Below the pieces are notes generated by a model, which saw only the letters and a program-made list of their open reading frames with translations, ran no database searches and had not been told where the DNA came from. Shown here piece after piece: positions 1 through 8,165 of a stretch of DNA of 36,071 nucleotides (its first letter is position 1; every line of letters starts with the position of its first letter). Made by a program: the position numbers and the translations under genes. The stretch is from Deltaproteobacteria bacterium (GTDB lineage Bacteria > Myxococcota > JACRCW01). The stretch is from positions 1 through 36,071 of the forward strand of contig JACRCW010000142.1 of assembly GCA_016218805.1 (NCBI GenBank), in the 5' to 3' direction.

Positions 1-198
1 CCGAAGTTACCCTGCCGCCCTCACCGCCGGAACAACTCCCGTTGCTATAGCCACCACGCGCCTGAGTGAGCGCAAGCAATCCGTACGCCACCGCGGATGT
101 CCGCGGTGCCGTATGCGCGGATCTTCCCGGGAAACAACACCTGTCTCCTGACCGCTTGGGCCACCAAGCGGCTCCTCCCGCCGCTCCCGTTGTTGCTC
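1..198. other. Left-edge stretch with no recognised gene
   Basis: I see no convincing gene here. The open frames that cross it are continuations of the degenerate copy to its right or short chance frames without a recognisable product. The sequence is GC-rich like its surroundings. It could hold the decayed 3' part of the pseudogene, but no similarity to the intact copy is visible by eye before about position 199. Confidence 0.4.
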
Positions 199-446
199 GT
201 AGGTCACGCTTTCGGAGTAATAGACGGTCAACCGGTAATCGAGACCCCACGTCACCGAACGGTAGAAGAAATCCCACGCCACGCCGCCGATGAAGGTGTT
301 GCGTTCCAGCAGCGTGACCTCCGCCTGCAGGCCGAACGAGGCCGCGGGGGGCGTGGGCGCGTCTGCGGCGGGGGACGCTTCCGGTTCCTCCTCTTCCGGG
401 ACGGGGAGCTCCCGCAGCAGCACCGGCGCGGCAAGGCCCGCGTCAC
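199..446 (-). pseudogene. Truncated, frameshifted copy of the outer-membrane-type gene at 1280-2017
   Basis: On the minus strand this stretch reads LPVPEEEEPEASPAAD, then EVTLLERNTFIGGVAWDFFY and DYRLTVYYSESVTY, nearly identical to the middle of the protein encoded at 1280-2017. Compared with that gene it has an in-frame internal loss of about 55 residues between the acidic/proline-rich linker and the SFGLQ segment. It has also lost one base of a T run near 435 (gccttgccg against gcctttgccg), which breaks the frame to the signal peptide. Similarity stops abruptly after SVTY, so the C-terminal half is missing. There is no usable start or signal peptide, so I call it a dead partial duplicate. 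Position and orientation (same strand, about 1.3 kb away) make a local duplication followed by decay likely. Confidence 0.8.
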
Positions 447-449
447 ACC

Positions 450-944
450 GTGACGCGTGACGACGGAACCCCCGTCGTGTCCAACACCACGCCTTTCATC
501 GCCCTGGCCCGGATTGGCCGCCTGGACCTGCTGGAGCGCGTGTTCGGTCGCGTGCTCTTGCCCGCCGTCGTGGCGGCCGAGTTGGGAGCCGCCAACAAGT
601 CCGACTTGGTGGTTGACGTGGGCGCGCTTGCATGGGTCACCGTCGTTGACATGGAAACCCCAGACGCCATCGCGGCTCGCCTGGATGCGGGCGAAGCTGC
701 CGCCATTGCGCTGGCCATCCGCGAGAAGGCTTCCGTCGTGCTTCTTGACGAGCAGCGGGCCCGCAAGGTGGCCAAGGCCATGAAGTTGCCGGTGGCCGGT
801 ACGTTCATGGTGCTGCTGCGCGCCAAGTGGGCTGGCCACGTGGTTGCAGTCCGCCCGCTGATAGACCAACTCCTGGCGACCGGTTTTCATGCCAGCCCCA
901 CGCTTGTGGGTGAGATGCTGCGCCGTGCGGGCGAGTCACCCTGA
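450..944 (+). CDS. DUF3368-family PIN-like toxin of a type II toxin-antitoxin pair
   Basis: The protein is 164 aa from a GTG start at 450; a second in-frame GTG, nearer the conserved VVSNTTPFIAL motif, is a possible alternative. That N-terminal motif is the usual opening of DUF3368 proteins, where the first acidic residue of PIN domains is often Asn. Further family marks are LPAVVAAEL, an acidic DAGEAAAIALA segment, and VVLLDEQRARKVAK followed by a small helical C-terminus. DUF3368 proteins are PIN-domain relatives expected to be RNases held in check by a partner antitoxin. The partner here is the UPF0175-like gene 45 bp downstream, so the toxin gene comes first, the reverse of the commonest order. 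The module sits between the broken and intact copies of an outer-membrane gene. Activity is inferred; the Asn in place of Asp leaves real doubt about catalysis. Confidence 0.8.
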   Translation: MTRDDGTPVVSNTTPFIALARIGRLDLLERVFGRVLLPAVVAAELGAANKSDLVVDVGALAWVTVVDMETPDAIAARLDAGEAAAIALAIREKASVVLLDEQRARKVAKAMKLPVAGTFMVLLRAKWAGHVVAVRPLIDQLLATGFHASPTLVGEMLRRAGESP

Positions 945-989
945 AGCGCGTGGCGAGCTTCCCGCAAGCACGCTACGCTTTCTACCGCC

Positions 990-1262
990 ATGACCACGCT
1001 CCACCTCACCATCCCGGACGCCCTGGCCGGCCAGTTGAAGGACCCCGCGCCCGTGCTGGAACGCATGGCCCTGGAGGCGTTCCTTGTGCGGCTGTACGCG
1101 CAGGGGCTCGTGTCTTCGGGACAGGCCGGCAAGACGCTGGGGATGGCGCGCGTGGATTTCCTGGACCTGGTGGGCCGCCACGGCGTGACCGTGTTTGACA
1201 GCGACGTGGACTTTGATGCCGAGGCCGCGGTGTTGGACGCCGCTTGCGGTCCCCTCAAGTAG
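990..1262 (+). CDS. UPF0175-family antitoxin
   Basis: This 90-aa protein starts MTTLHLTIPDALAGQL, continues with a helix-rich centre (ALEAFLVRLYAQGLVSSGQA) and then GKTLGMARVDFLDLVGRHGV, the arrangement of UPF0175 antitoxins. These have an N-terminal ribbon or dimerisation strand, then a helix-turn-helix-like GKAAxLLGxxRxxFxxLLxxxGI motif. UPF0175 proteins are regularly paired with DUF3368 toxins, which is exactly the neighbour here (450-944, same strand). The expected role is binding the toxin and repressing their shared promoter. The C-terminus (DSDVDFDAEAAVLDAA) is acidic and could wrap the toxin. No strong Shine-Dalgarno is visible before this ATG. Confidence 0.8.
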   Translation: MTTLHLTIPDALAGQLKDPAPVLERMALEAFLVRLYAQGLVSSGQAGKTLGMARVDFLDLVGRHGVTVFDSDVDFDAEAAVLDAACGPLK

Positions 1263-1279
1263 ACGACGTGCAACCGCCG

Positions 1280-2017
1280 TCAGAACGGCGTGTACGGGAA
1301 GCGCGCCCGGATCTCTATCCACGCCTCCGGGCGCCAGCGCGGCATCACCAGCGCCAGTTCTTTCACGTCAAAGCCCAGCGGCGAGATGGCCACCGCCACG
1401 TCAATGGGCAGCGGCCGCAGCTCCAGGCTGGCGCCGACGGGGAAGCGCAACCCCGCGGTGACGGGGAGTTCGCGCCGGTAGGCGCGCACCGGTTCAAATG
1501 ATCCCACCCGGACGCCCGCGCCCAGGAAGAACCCCACGCGCGCGTCGTAGGTCACGCTTTCGGCGTAATAGACGGTCAACCGGTAATCCAGACTCCACGT
1601 CACCGAACGGTAGAAGAAGTCCCACGCCACGCCGCCGATGAAGGTGTTGCGGTCCAGCAGCGTGACCTCCGCCTGCAGGCCGAACGGCTGGCCCACCTGC
1701 AAGCCGAACGAACCGCGCAGCCGGTTGAACCCGGACCCGCGCCGGAACGTGGGCGGTGCGGCGGACGGGTCCGGCGCCGCGGCGGCCGGGGTCTCCGCGC
1801 CGCGACTGCTGGCCTCCGCCGCCGCGCCGGACGCCGCGGGGGGCGTGGGCGCCTCCGCGTCTGCGGCGGGGGGAGCCTCCGGTTCTTCCTCCTCCGGGAC
1901 GGGGAGGTCCCGCAGCGGCACCTGCGCGGCAAAGGCCCGCGGTGGCCCCGCCCACGCGGCGGGGCGCTCCGCCAGCGCGAACGCGAGGAGCAGCAGGAGC
2001 GTGCGAGGCATCACCAT
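1280..2017 (-). CDS. Secreted, probable outer-membrane beta-barrel protein (unknown function)
   Basis: The protein is 245 aa. It opens with a clear signal peptide (RTLLLLLAFALAERPAAWAG, cleavage likely after AWA), followed by about 70 residues of Glu/Pro/Ala-rich linker (VPEEEEPEAPPAAD and onward). The C-terminal half, about 100-245, has alternating aromatic and polar strands such as FIGGVAWDFFYRSVTW, SLDYRLTVYYAESVTY, ARVGFFLGAGVRVGSF, RRELPVTAGLRFPVGA and WIEIRARFPYTPF, and ends in Phe. That pattern is typical of small outer-membrane barrels. No specific family is recognised. It converges on the antitoxin gene with 17 bp between stop codons and is divergent from lon. A truncated copy lies at 199-446. 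Confidence 0.7.
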   Translation of the reverse strand: MVMPRTLLLLLAFALAERPAAWAGPPRAFAAQVPLRDLPVPEEEEPEAPPAADAEAPTPPAASGAAAEASSRGAETPAAAAPDPSAAPPTFRRGSGFNRLRGSFGLQVGQPFGLQAEVTLLDRNTFIGGVAWDFFYRSVTWSLDYRLTVYYAESVTYDARVGFFLGAGVRVGSFEPVRAYRRELPVTAGLRFPVGASLELRPLPIDVAVAISPLGFDVKELALVMPRWRPEAWIEIRARFPYTPF

Positions 2018-2187
2018 GGCGGCGGGGACCTAGAGCACACCGGGGCGGGCGTCGTCATCCGCCTCCCCGGGTTGCCCGCGGTGGAGGCCGTGCGTATGTT
2101 TGGCACACGCGGTCTCCGCCGTGAGCGGGCGGTCGTGTCTAACGTTCCACCACGGTCTCGCGCCGGAAAACGAAAAGGTCGGACACC
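2018..2187. promoter_or_regulatory. Divergent intergenic region upstream of lon and the outer-membrane gene
   Basis: These 170 bp must hold the promoters of both flanking genes. I see an imperfect inverted repeat (CCGGGGCGG at 2040 against CCGCCTCCCCGG at 2059) but no match to a CIRCE element and no convincing -35/-10 pair with correct spacing. A TGGCAC at 2101-2106 lacks the TTGC partner needed for a sigma-54 promoter. Confidence 0.3.
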
Positions 2188-4605
2188 ATGTCATCCAAGA
2201 AGAAGGACCCCAAGACTGAGATGAAGGCGACCGACCTGCCGTCGGAGTTGCCCATTCTCCCCCTGCGCAACAGCGTGTTCTTCCCCGGCGCGGTGATGCC
2301 GCTGACCATCGGGCGGGCCAAGACCATCCGCCTCATTGAGGAGGTCACCCGGGAGAACAGCCTGCTGGGCATTGTCACGCAGAAGGCGCCCGAGATTGAC
2401 GACCCCACGCCCGAAGACATGTTCCGCGTGGGCACGGCGGCGCGCATCATCAAGCTGGCGCGCACCGGCAAGGACGGCTTCAACATCGTGGTGCAGGGCA
2501 TTGCGCGGTTCCGCGTGGACGGGTTTGGGCAGGAGGAGCCGTTCTTCATTTCGCGCATCACGCCGCTGATGGACGCGGGCCTGGGGGATGTGGAGGCGGA
2601 CGCGCTGGCGCTGACCCTCAAGAGCACGGCGCGTGAGGTCATTGACCTGCTCCCTGAGATTCCCGTGATGGCCAAGCAGCTGCTGGAGTCCATCACCGAG
2701 CCGGGTCACCTGGCGGACATCATCACCGCCAACATTGACGCCACCATTGAGGAGAAGCAGGAGGTGCTTGAAGCGGTGCACCTGCGTGACCGCCTCAAGA
2801 AGGTGTTGGAACTCATCAGCCGGCAGTTGGAGGTGCTCAAGCTGTCCAACAAGATCAACACCCAGGTGAAGGGTGAGATGAGCAAGACGCAGCGCGAGTA
2901 CTACCTGCGCCAGCAGCTCAAGGCCATCAAGGAGGAACTGGGCGAGCGCGAGGAGGACGAGAACGGCCTGGAGGAGCTGGAGAAGCGCCTGAAGAAGGCG
3001 GCGCTGGCCCCGGAGGCGGAGAAGGCCGCGCAGAAGGAACTGCGGCGCATGCGCAACATGCAGCCCAGCCAGGCGGAATACACCGTTGCGCGCACCTACC
3101 TGGAGTGGATGGCGGACCTGCCGTGGTCCAAGAGCTCCGACGACAACCTGGACCTGGACAACGCGAAGAACAAGCTGGACGGGGACCACTACGGGCTGGA
3201 CAAGATCAAGAAGCGCATCATTGAGTACTTGGCCGTCCGCAAGCTGAAGAACGACATGAAGGGCCCGATCCTGTGTTTCGTGGGCCCGCCCGGCGTGGGC
3301 AAGACGTCGCTGGGGCGCTCCATTGCGGACGCGCTGGGGCGCAAGTTTGTGCGCATCAGCCTGGGCGGCGTGCGTGACGAGGCGGAAATCCGCGGGCACC
3401 GGCGCACGTACATTGGCGCGCTCCCGGGCCGCATCATCCAGGGCATGAAGAAGGCGGCCACCAACAATCCGGTGTTCCTGCTGGACGAGGTCGACAAGCT
3501 GGGCCACGACTTCCGCGGTGACCCGGCGGCGGCGCTGCTGGAGGTGCTGGACCCCGAGCAGAACAACACGTTCAGCGACCACTACCTGGACGTCCCGTTT
3601 GACCTGTCCAAGGTGCTGTTCATTGCCACCGCCAACCAGATGGACCCCGTGCCCCCCGCGCTGAAGGACCGCATGGAGGTGCTGGAACTCCCCGGCTACA
3701 CGCGCGAGGAGAAGCTGCAGATTGCCCACCGCCACCTGGTCCCCAAGCAGCTGCGGGAGCACGGGATTGACACCAAGTACCTGGACCTGGGTGACAAGGC
3801 CGTGGAACTCATCATCAGCGGCTACACGCGTGAAGCCGGCGTCCGCAACCTGGAGCGCGAGATTGCCGGCGTGTGCCGCTGGGCCGCGGTGAAGGTGGCC
3901 AAGGGGCAGGCGGAGAAGAACACCGTCACCGACGAGGTGATTGCCGAGGTGTTGGGGCCCATCAAGTTTGAGAGCGAGGTGGCGGACCGCACGGGCATGC
4001 CGGGCGTGGCCACGGGACTGGTGTGGACGCCGTACGGCGGCGAAATCACGTTTGTGGAGATGACCAAGATGGCCGGCAAGGGCACCCTCACCCTCACCGG
4101 CAAGCTGGGTGACGTGCTCAAGGAGTCCGCGCAGGCCGCGCTCTCCTACGTGCGCGCGCGCGGCAATGAGCTGGGCATCTCCAAGACGGCGGACGAGCAC
4201 TTTCTGGAGAAGCAGGACATCCACATCCACCTGCCCGAGGGCGCCATGCCCAAGGATGGCCCGTCCGCCGGCGTCACCATGGTGACCGCGCTGGTGAGCC
4301 TGCTGACCGGCCGCAAGTGCCGCCCCGACGTGGCAATGACCGGCGAGGTCACGCTGCGCGGCCTTGTGCTGCCGGTGGGTGGCGTCAAGGAGAAGGTGCT
4401 GGCCGCGCACCGCGCGGGCATCAAGCGGGTCATCCTGCCCGCGCGCAACGAGAAGGACATCATTGACATCCCGGAGCAGGTGCGGCGCGAGGTGGAGTTT
4501 GTGTTTGCCAAGCGCGTGGACGAGGTGCTGGCCGCCGCGCTGGAGGGCGGTCACCCCACCAAGGCGGACGTCCCGCTGATCACCCAGCAGGCGGGTCAGG
4601 CCTGA
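2188..4605 (+). CDS. ATP-dependent Lon protease (LonA type)
   Basis: This 805-aa protein is a full-length cytosolic AAA+ serine protease that degrades misfolded and regulatory proteins. The N-terminal substrate-binding domain spans about 20-215 (LPILPLRNSVFFPGAVMPL is the typical opening). A coiled segment follows (KTQREYYLRQQLKAIKEELG), then the AAA+ module with Walker A GPPGVGKT at 366-373, Walker B FLLDEVDKLG and the LLEVLDPEQN sensor region. The C-terminal protease domain has the Ser-Lys dyad: S693 in PKDGPSAGVT and K736 in GGVKEKVLAAH, 43 residues apart as in E. coli Lon (S679/K722). The length is close to the 784 aa of E. coli Lon, with a short N-terminal Lys-rich extension. Its 3' end overlaps the convergent membrane-protein gene by 26 bp, so no terminator fits between them. 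Myxobacteria often carry two lon genes; I cannot tell which this is. Confidence 0.97.
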   Translation: MSSKKKDPKTEMKATDLPSELPILPLRNSVFFPGAVMPLTIGRAKTIRLIEEVTRENSLLGIVTQKAPEIDDPTPEDMFRVGTAARIIKLARTGKDGFNIVVQGIARFRVDGFGQEEPFFISRITPLMDAGLGDVEADALALTLKSTAREVIDLLPEIPVMAKQLLESITEPGHLADIITANIDATIEEKQEVLEAVHLRDRLKKVLELISRQLEVLKLSNKINTQVKGEMSKTQREYYLRQQLKAIKEELGEREEDENGLEELEKRLKKAALAPEAEKAAQKELRRMRNMQPSQAEYTVARTYLEWMADLPWSKSSDDNLDLDNAKNKLDGDHYGLDKIKKRIIEYLAVRKLKNDMKGPILCFVGPPGVGKTSLGRSIADALGRKFVRISLGGVRDEAEIRGHRRTYIGALPGRIIQGMKKAATNNPVFLLDEVDKLGHDFRGDPAAALLEVLDPEQNNTFSDHYLDVPFDLSKVLFIATANQMDPVPPALKDRMEVLELPGYTREEKLQIAHRHLVPKQLREHGIDTKYLDLGDKAVELIISGYTREAGVRNLEREIAGVCRWAAVKVAKGQAEKNTVTDEVIAEVLGPIKFESEVADRTGMPGVATGLVWTPYGGEITFVEMTKMAGKGTLTLTGKLGDVLKESAQAALSYVRARGNELGISKTADEHFLEKQDIHIHLPEGAMPKDGPSAGVTMVTALVSLLTGRKCRPDVAMTGEVTLRGLVLPVGGVKEKVLAAHRAGIKRVILPARNEKDIIDIPEQVRREVEFVFAKRVDEVLAAALEGGHPTKADVPLITQQAGQA

Positions 4606-5440
4606 TTCCCGCGCTGTCCGCGCCCAGTTCCAGCCAGAAGTGCCACCGCGCGTCCTCCTTGGGGGGCGGCGGTGCGCGTTTCACTTCGTCCGCAAATGCG
4701 CGCGCCCAGCGCGGGCTCGCCCGCACGGCGCGGGCCAGCAGCGCCAGGCCACCCGCCTGGTCACCGCGCTCAAACTGCGTGTCACCGAGCGCCTTGTAGG
4801 CCATGCAGTTGTTCTCATTGGGCGGCGCCGGGGTCCCGTCATCCGCGGGGCCCGGGTCACCCGGCCACAACGCCAGCGAACGCCGCAGCAGCGTCTCCGC
4901 AATGGCCCCGCCCAGGACGGGTTCCGCCTGCGCGTTGAGATGAGCCACCAGCAGGCCCCGCGCGCTGCCCGTCCCCGTTTCCTCCACCCGCAGCGCGCCG
5001 CCGTCCGGCACCAGCGTCACGCGGTGCGGGAGTTGCTGGCCGGGATGCGCCAGGTTGTGCTGCCACTGCGAGGCGACGAGTGGGTGCGCCCCGCGCGCAT
5101 CCACGATCTCCTGCAGCAACTGCCCGGCGAGCCAGTCCAGGTCCGCGGGGACCCCGGCCAGGACGAGCGACGGCACGCCGGCGACCACATCGGCCGCGGA
5201 GCGCACCACGAGCGTCCCATCGGGTGCCGGGGTCGCGTTCACGTTGAGCCACTCGCGCGGGTGGGCGGTGCGTTGGCGCACCCGCCGCATGCGGTGCGCG
5301 GGATAGGCCCCGCCTGCCAACGCCACGGCAAGCCCCAGCGCCCACGCTGGCACCAGCGACTGTCCGGACCACGCCAGCCAGCCCACGCCGGCGCCCGCGG
5401 CGGCGGCAACCACAACAAGGACGCTCCACGGCTGCTTCAC
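4580..5440 (-). CDS. Membrane-anchored protein with a C-terminal TPR-like segment (unknown)
   Basis: I place the start at the GTG at 5440, because it forms a GTGA overlap with the stop of the upstream FG-GAP gene; a longer frame exists but runs far into that gene. The 286-aa product has two hydrophobic segments near its N-terminus (SVLVVVAAAAGAGVGWLAW and PAWALGLAVALAGGAYPA), then a basic stretch and a soluble domain. Near the C-terminus a helical segment (NNCMAYKALGDTQFERGDQA, then LLARAVRASPRWARAFADE) resembles one TPR hairpin. No enzyme motif is visible. Coupling to the VCBS-repeat lipoprotein suggests both work together at the cell envelope. The gene converges on lon and overlaps it by 26 bp. 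Confidence 0.65.
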   Translation of the reverse strand: MKQPWSVLVVVAAAAGAGVGWLAWSGQSLVPAWALGLAVALAGGAYPAHRMRRVRQRTAHPREWLNVNATPAPDGTLVVRSAADVVAGVPSLVLAGVPADLDWLAGQLLQEIVDARGAHPLVASQWQHNLAHPGQQLPHRVTLVPDGGALRVEETGTGSARGLLVAHLNAQAEPVLGGAIAETLLRRSLALWPGDPGPADDGTPAPPNENNCMAYKALGDTQFERGDQAGGLALLARAVRASPRWARAFADEVKRAPPPPKEDARWHFWLELGADSAGIRPDPPAG

Positions 5441-8064
5441 GGCCCGCTCCACGTTGTTCCAGGCAGCACCCGCAACCGCCCGCCTGCCCGCACCCACACC
5501 TCCGGGGCCCCATCTCCGTCAAGGTCCCCGGCCCCCGCCAGCAACGCGCCTTCCGGCAGCGGCAGCGCGCCCGGCCGGGCCGGCGAGAACAGCGTCTGCG
5601 CGCGTCGCAGCAGCGGGTCCATCGTTCCGTCGTCGTCCGCGTCCGCCCAGACGACCTGGTCGACGTTGGACAGCTCGCCCACCGTGGCCACGGACCCGGG
5701 GTGGAACTCCAGGACGGCGAGAGCACGCGCAGCAGGTTCATGCACAACGACGCGCTGCTGCCACGCGCGGACGTCCGCATCCGCCGAGAGGAGGCGTCCA
5801 CTGAGGCCGCGCGCCGCCCAGCGGAGCACGCCGTCCGGCGCGTCCAGGACGTCCAACCGGCCATCCCCGTCCGCATCCACCAGCCACGAGCTCGGCGGCA
5901 CCGCTCCCCCCTCCCACGTGAACAGGCCATCGCGGCCAAACGTGACGCCGTTGAACCCGCCGCGGCCGGGCACCACCAGGTCCGGGCGACCATCACCGGT
6001 GGCGTCCAACGGCCATGCGCCGGGGGCGTCTCCCAGGCCCCCCGCCTGCGCACCACCGCGCGCGCTCCACCGCCACGCCGTCCCGCCGGCGCGCAGCACT
6101 CCGTCCACCGCCCCGTCTCCGTCAACGTCGGCGGTCACCAGTTCCGTTGGCGCGGCGGGGGTGTACCCGGCCGCCCAGACCCGCGCGCCGCCCGGGCGCC
6201 AGGCCTCCAACCGTTCCGCACCCGCCACCACAATGTCCGTGCGCCCGTCATCATCCGCGTCCCAGGCCGCGGAGACTCCGGTGACGCCGAGCGACGCCGC
6301 CCGCACGGCCCCCGGGCAGCGCGCGACCCCGTCGACGGGGACCACGGCGACAGACGCCCCGCCGCTCACCGCCACCGCCAGTTGCACGCCGCCGTCCTCC
6401 TGGAAGGCCGCCGTGCGGCGGGGGGACGCAGCGACGGCAACGCTGGCGGCCGGCTGGAACGTCCCGTCCCCCGCACCGGTCAGCAGGCTCACCACGCCCT
6501 GCCGGTCGCTGGTCACCACGATGTCCATGCGGCCATCCCCGTCCGCATCCAACACCAGCGCATGCACCGCGTGGGTGGGGCCCGGCACGGGTGCCGCCGC
6601 CGCCAGGCCGCCATCACCCTGGTTCCGCAGCACGGAGATTCCCAGGAAGTGGCTCACCACCAGGTCAACGTCGCCGTCGTCATCCAGGTCCGCAGCAGTG
6701 ACCGCCTCCGGTGCAAGACCCGCCGGAAGGTGCGCCGCGGACCCCAGCCCTCCCCGGCCGTCCCCTTGCCGCACCCAGACCCCGTCGTCACCCCACGCCA
6801 CCACGACGACGTCCAGGTGCCCGTCCCCGTCCAGGTCGGCCAGCGCCACGTCGCGCGGGCGGGCTCCGGCGGGGGATTCGGCCAGCGCCAGCAGTCCGCC
6901 GCGCCCGTCATTGACCAGCACCGTCGCCGTGTCGGCGCCTTCGTTGGCGGTGACCGCGTCCGGGCGGCCATCCTCATCCAGGTCCCCCACCGCCACCGCA
7001 TATGGGTTCACGCCGGCCTGGGTGCGGCGCTCATCCATGAACGTGGCGGCGCCCACGCCGCCAAAGAACACGCTGACCGTGTCCTCGTCATGGTTGCTCA
7101 CCACGGCGTCCAGCAGACCGTCCCCGTCCATGTCCGCCAGCACCACGCGCTCCGGGCCCAGCCCTGCCGGCCGTTCGCGCGGCGGCGCAAACCCTCCGCC
7201 GGTGCGCCCCTCCAGCCAGGTGAGCGTTGCGGCGCCGTGGCTTGTGGTCACCAGGTCTGCAACGCCCTCACCGGTCACGTCCCCCACCGCCACACCCGTG
7301 GGGCCGCGGCCCGCGGGCAGCACGCGCGGTTGGGCCAGACGGGGCGGCGGGATGGCGATGACGTCCACGGACAACTCCGTGGGCGGCCCGGCCACGCCGG
7401 CCAGGACCGGTAAGACACGCAAAGTCACCGCGCCAGGCGCGGCGCCATCCGCCACCGGGTCCCAGGAGAGCACCGTGGTCCTCCCGGCGGCGGATGCGGG
7501 ACGCGCCCGGGGTCCCATCCCCAGCTCGCCCAGGCGCGCGCGGGTCCACCGCCCGTCCTGGGCGGCGCGCCAGGCAACGTGCATGTCCGTGCGCCGACCC
7601 TGGTCCTGCACCAGGCCCAACCCCACCAGCAGGCACCCCGGGCCGTCACTCACCTGCACGCCGGTGACGCGCGGCGGCGTCACCAACTCCCACGGCACCC
7701 GGGACACCACGGCGTCAGCCACGCGCGCCGTGAGGTAGACGGGCCCTGGCGGCGCATCCGCCGGCGCGGTGATGGACCCGTTCCACGCCTCCCAACCGCC
7801 GGCGGTGACCCTGTGGTCCGCGGGCCCGCCGCCGCCCATGCGCGCGCCGTCCAGCGCCTCCAGCACCAGCTCCAGCCGGACGACGACGTCATCCGCCCGC
7901 GGGTTCTCCACCAGGACGTGAACCATGCAGTCCGCCCCGGCGACCGCCACCGGCGCGCGGGGAACCAGGCGCACCTGCAGCGGCAGCGTGCCAGGCACGT
8001 CGCCTCCCGGTGCGCAGGCGAGCCCCGGCACCAGCGCCGCAATGGCCTTCCATCTGCCCGTCAT
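5437..8064 (-). CDS. FG-GAP/VCBS-repeat lipoprotein, predicted beta-propeller
   Basis: The ATG at 8064 (MTGRWKAIAALVPGLAC) is preferred over a GTG five codons upstream, since it gives a compact signal peptide ending in a Cys that may be lipidated; the lipobox is imperfect (GLAC). The 875-aa protein has an N-terminal beta-sandwich-like region, about 20-290. After it come about twelve repeats of the FG-GAP/VCBS type, recognised by calcium-loop motifs such as DMDGDGLLD, DLDEDGRPD, DLDGDGHLD, DLDDDGDVD, DADGDGRMD, DADDDGRTD, DVDGDGAVD and DATGDGRPD. Each is followed by a hydrophobic strand (VVV or LVV). Such repeats fold as propeller blades that bind calcium at the cell surface, often for adhesion or polysaccharide contact; twelve units could make one or two propellers. 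Its stop overlaps the start of the membrane protein downstream. Confidence 0.85.
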   Translation of the reverse strand: MTGRWKAIAALVPGLACAPGGDVPGTLPLQVRLVPRAPVAVAGADCMVHVLVENPRADDVVVRLELVLEALDGARMGGGGPADHRVTAGGWEAWNGSITAPADAPPGPVYLTARVADAVVSRVPWELVTPPRVTGVQVSDGPGCLLVGLGLVQDQGRRTDMHVAWRAAQDGRWTRARLGELGMGPRARPASAAGRTTVLSWDPVADGAAPGAVTLRVLPVLAGVAGPPTELSVDVIAIPPPRLAQPRVLPAGRGPTGVAVGDVTGEGVADLVTTSHGAATLTWLEGRTGGGFAPPRERPAGLGPERVVLADMDGDGLLDAVVSNHDEDTVSVFFGGVGAATFMDERRTQAGVNPYAVAVGDLDEDGRPDAVTANEGADTATVLVNDGRGGLLALAESPAGARPRDVALADLDGDGHLDVVVVAWGDDGVWVRQGDGRGGLGSAAHLPAGLAPEAVTAADLDDDGDVDLVVSHFLGISVLRNQGDGGLAAAAPVPGPTHAVHALVLDADGDGRMDIVVTSDRQGVVSLLTGAGDGTFQPAASVAVAASPRRTAAFQEDGGVQLAVAVSGGASVAVVPVDGVARCPGAVRAASLGVTGVSAAWDADDDGRTDIVVAGAERLEAWRPGGARVWAAGYTPAAPTELVTADVDGDGAVDGVLRAGGTAWRWSARGGAQAGGLGDAPGAWPLDATGDGRPDLVVPGRGGFNGVTFGRDGLFTWEGGAVPPSSWLVDADGDGRLDVLDAPDGVLRWAARGLSGRLLSADADVRAWQQRVVVHEPAARALAVLEFHPGSVATVGELSNVDQVVWADADDDGTMDPLLRRAQTLFSPARPGALPLPEGALLAGAGDLDGDGAPEVWVRAGGRLRVLPGTTWSGP

Positions 8065-8117
8065 CCTTGACTTCCCCACGACCGGCCCTTATTTGCCCGC
8101 CCACTTTCAGCCGGACC

Positions 8118-8138
8118 CACGGGACACCCCGTCCCGTG
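8118..8138. promoter_or_regulatory. Perfect 8-bp inverted repeat between the FG-GAP gene and rpmE
   Basis: The arms are CACGGGAC and GTCCCGTG, separated by five bases (ACCCC). They lie 28 bp before the rpmE start codon, in the 101-bp divergent spacer. It could be an operator or a hairpin in the rpmE leader. No run of T follows, so it is not a typical terminator in either direction. Confidence 0.4.
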
Positions 8139-8165
8139 TACCTCCCGCTGGGGCAGGAACGCACC

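Noticed and set aside
2101..2120. Possible sigma-54 promoter before lon
   Set aside because: TGGCAC is present but the TTGC element at the right spacing is missing.
2191..4554. Long open frame antisense to lon (787 codons)
   Set aside because: High GC gives long open frames opposite real genes. The sense strand encodes an intact Lon with all catalytic residues.
4640..7738. Open frame of 1032 codons antisense to the membrane and FG-GAP genes
   Set aside because: The sense strand has clear calcium-loop repeats; the antisense product is low-complexity Arg/Pro/Ser without any domain.
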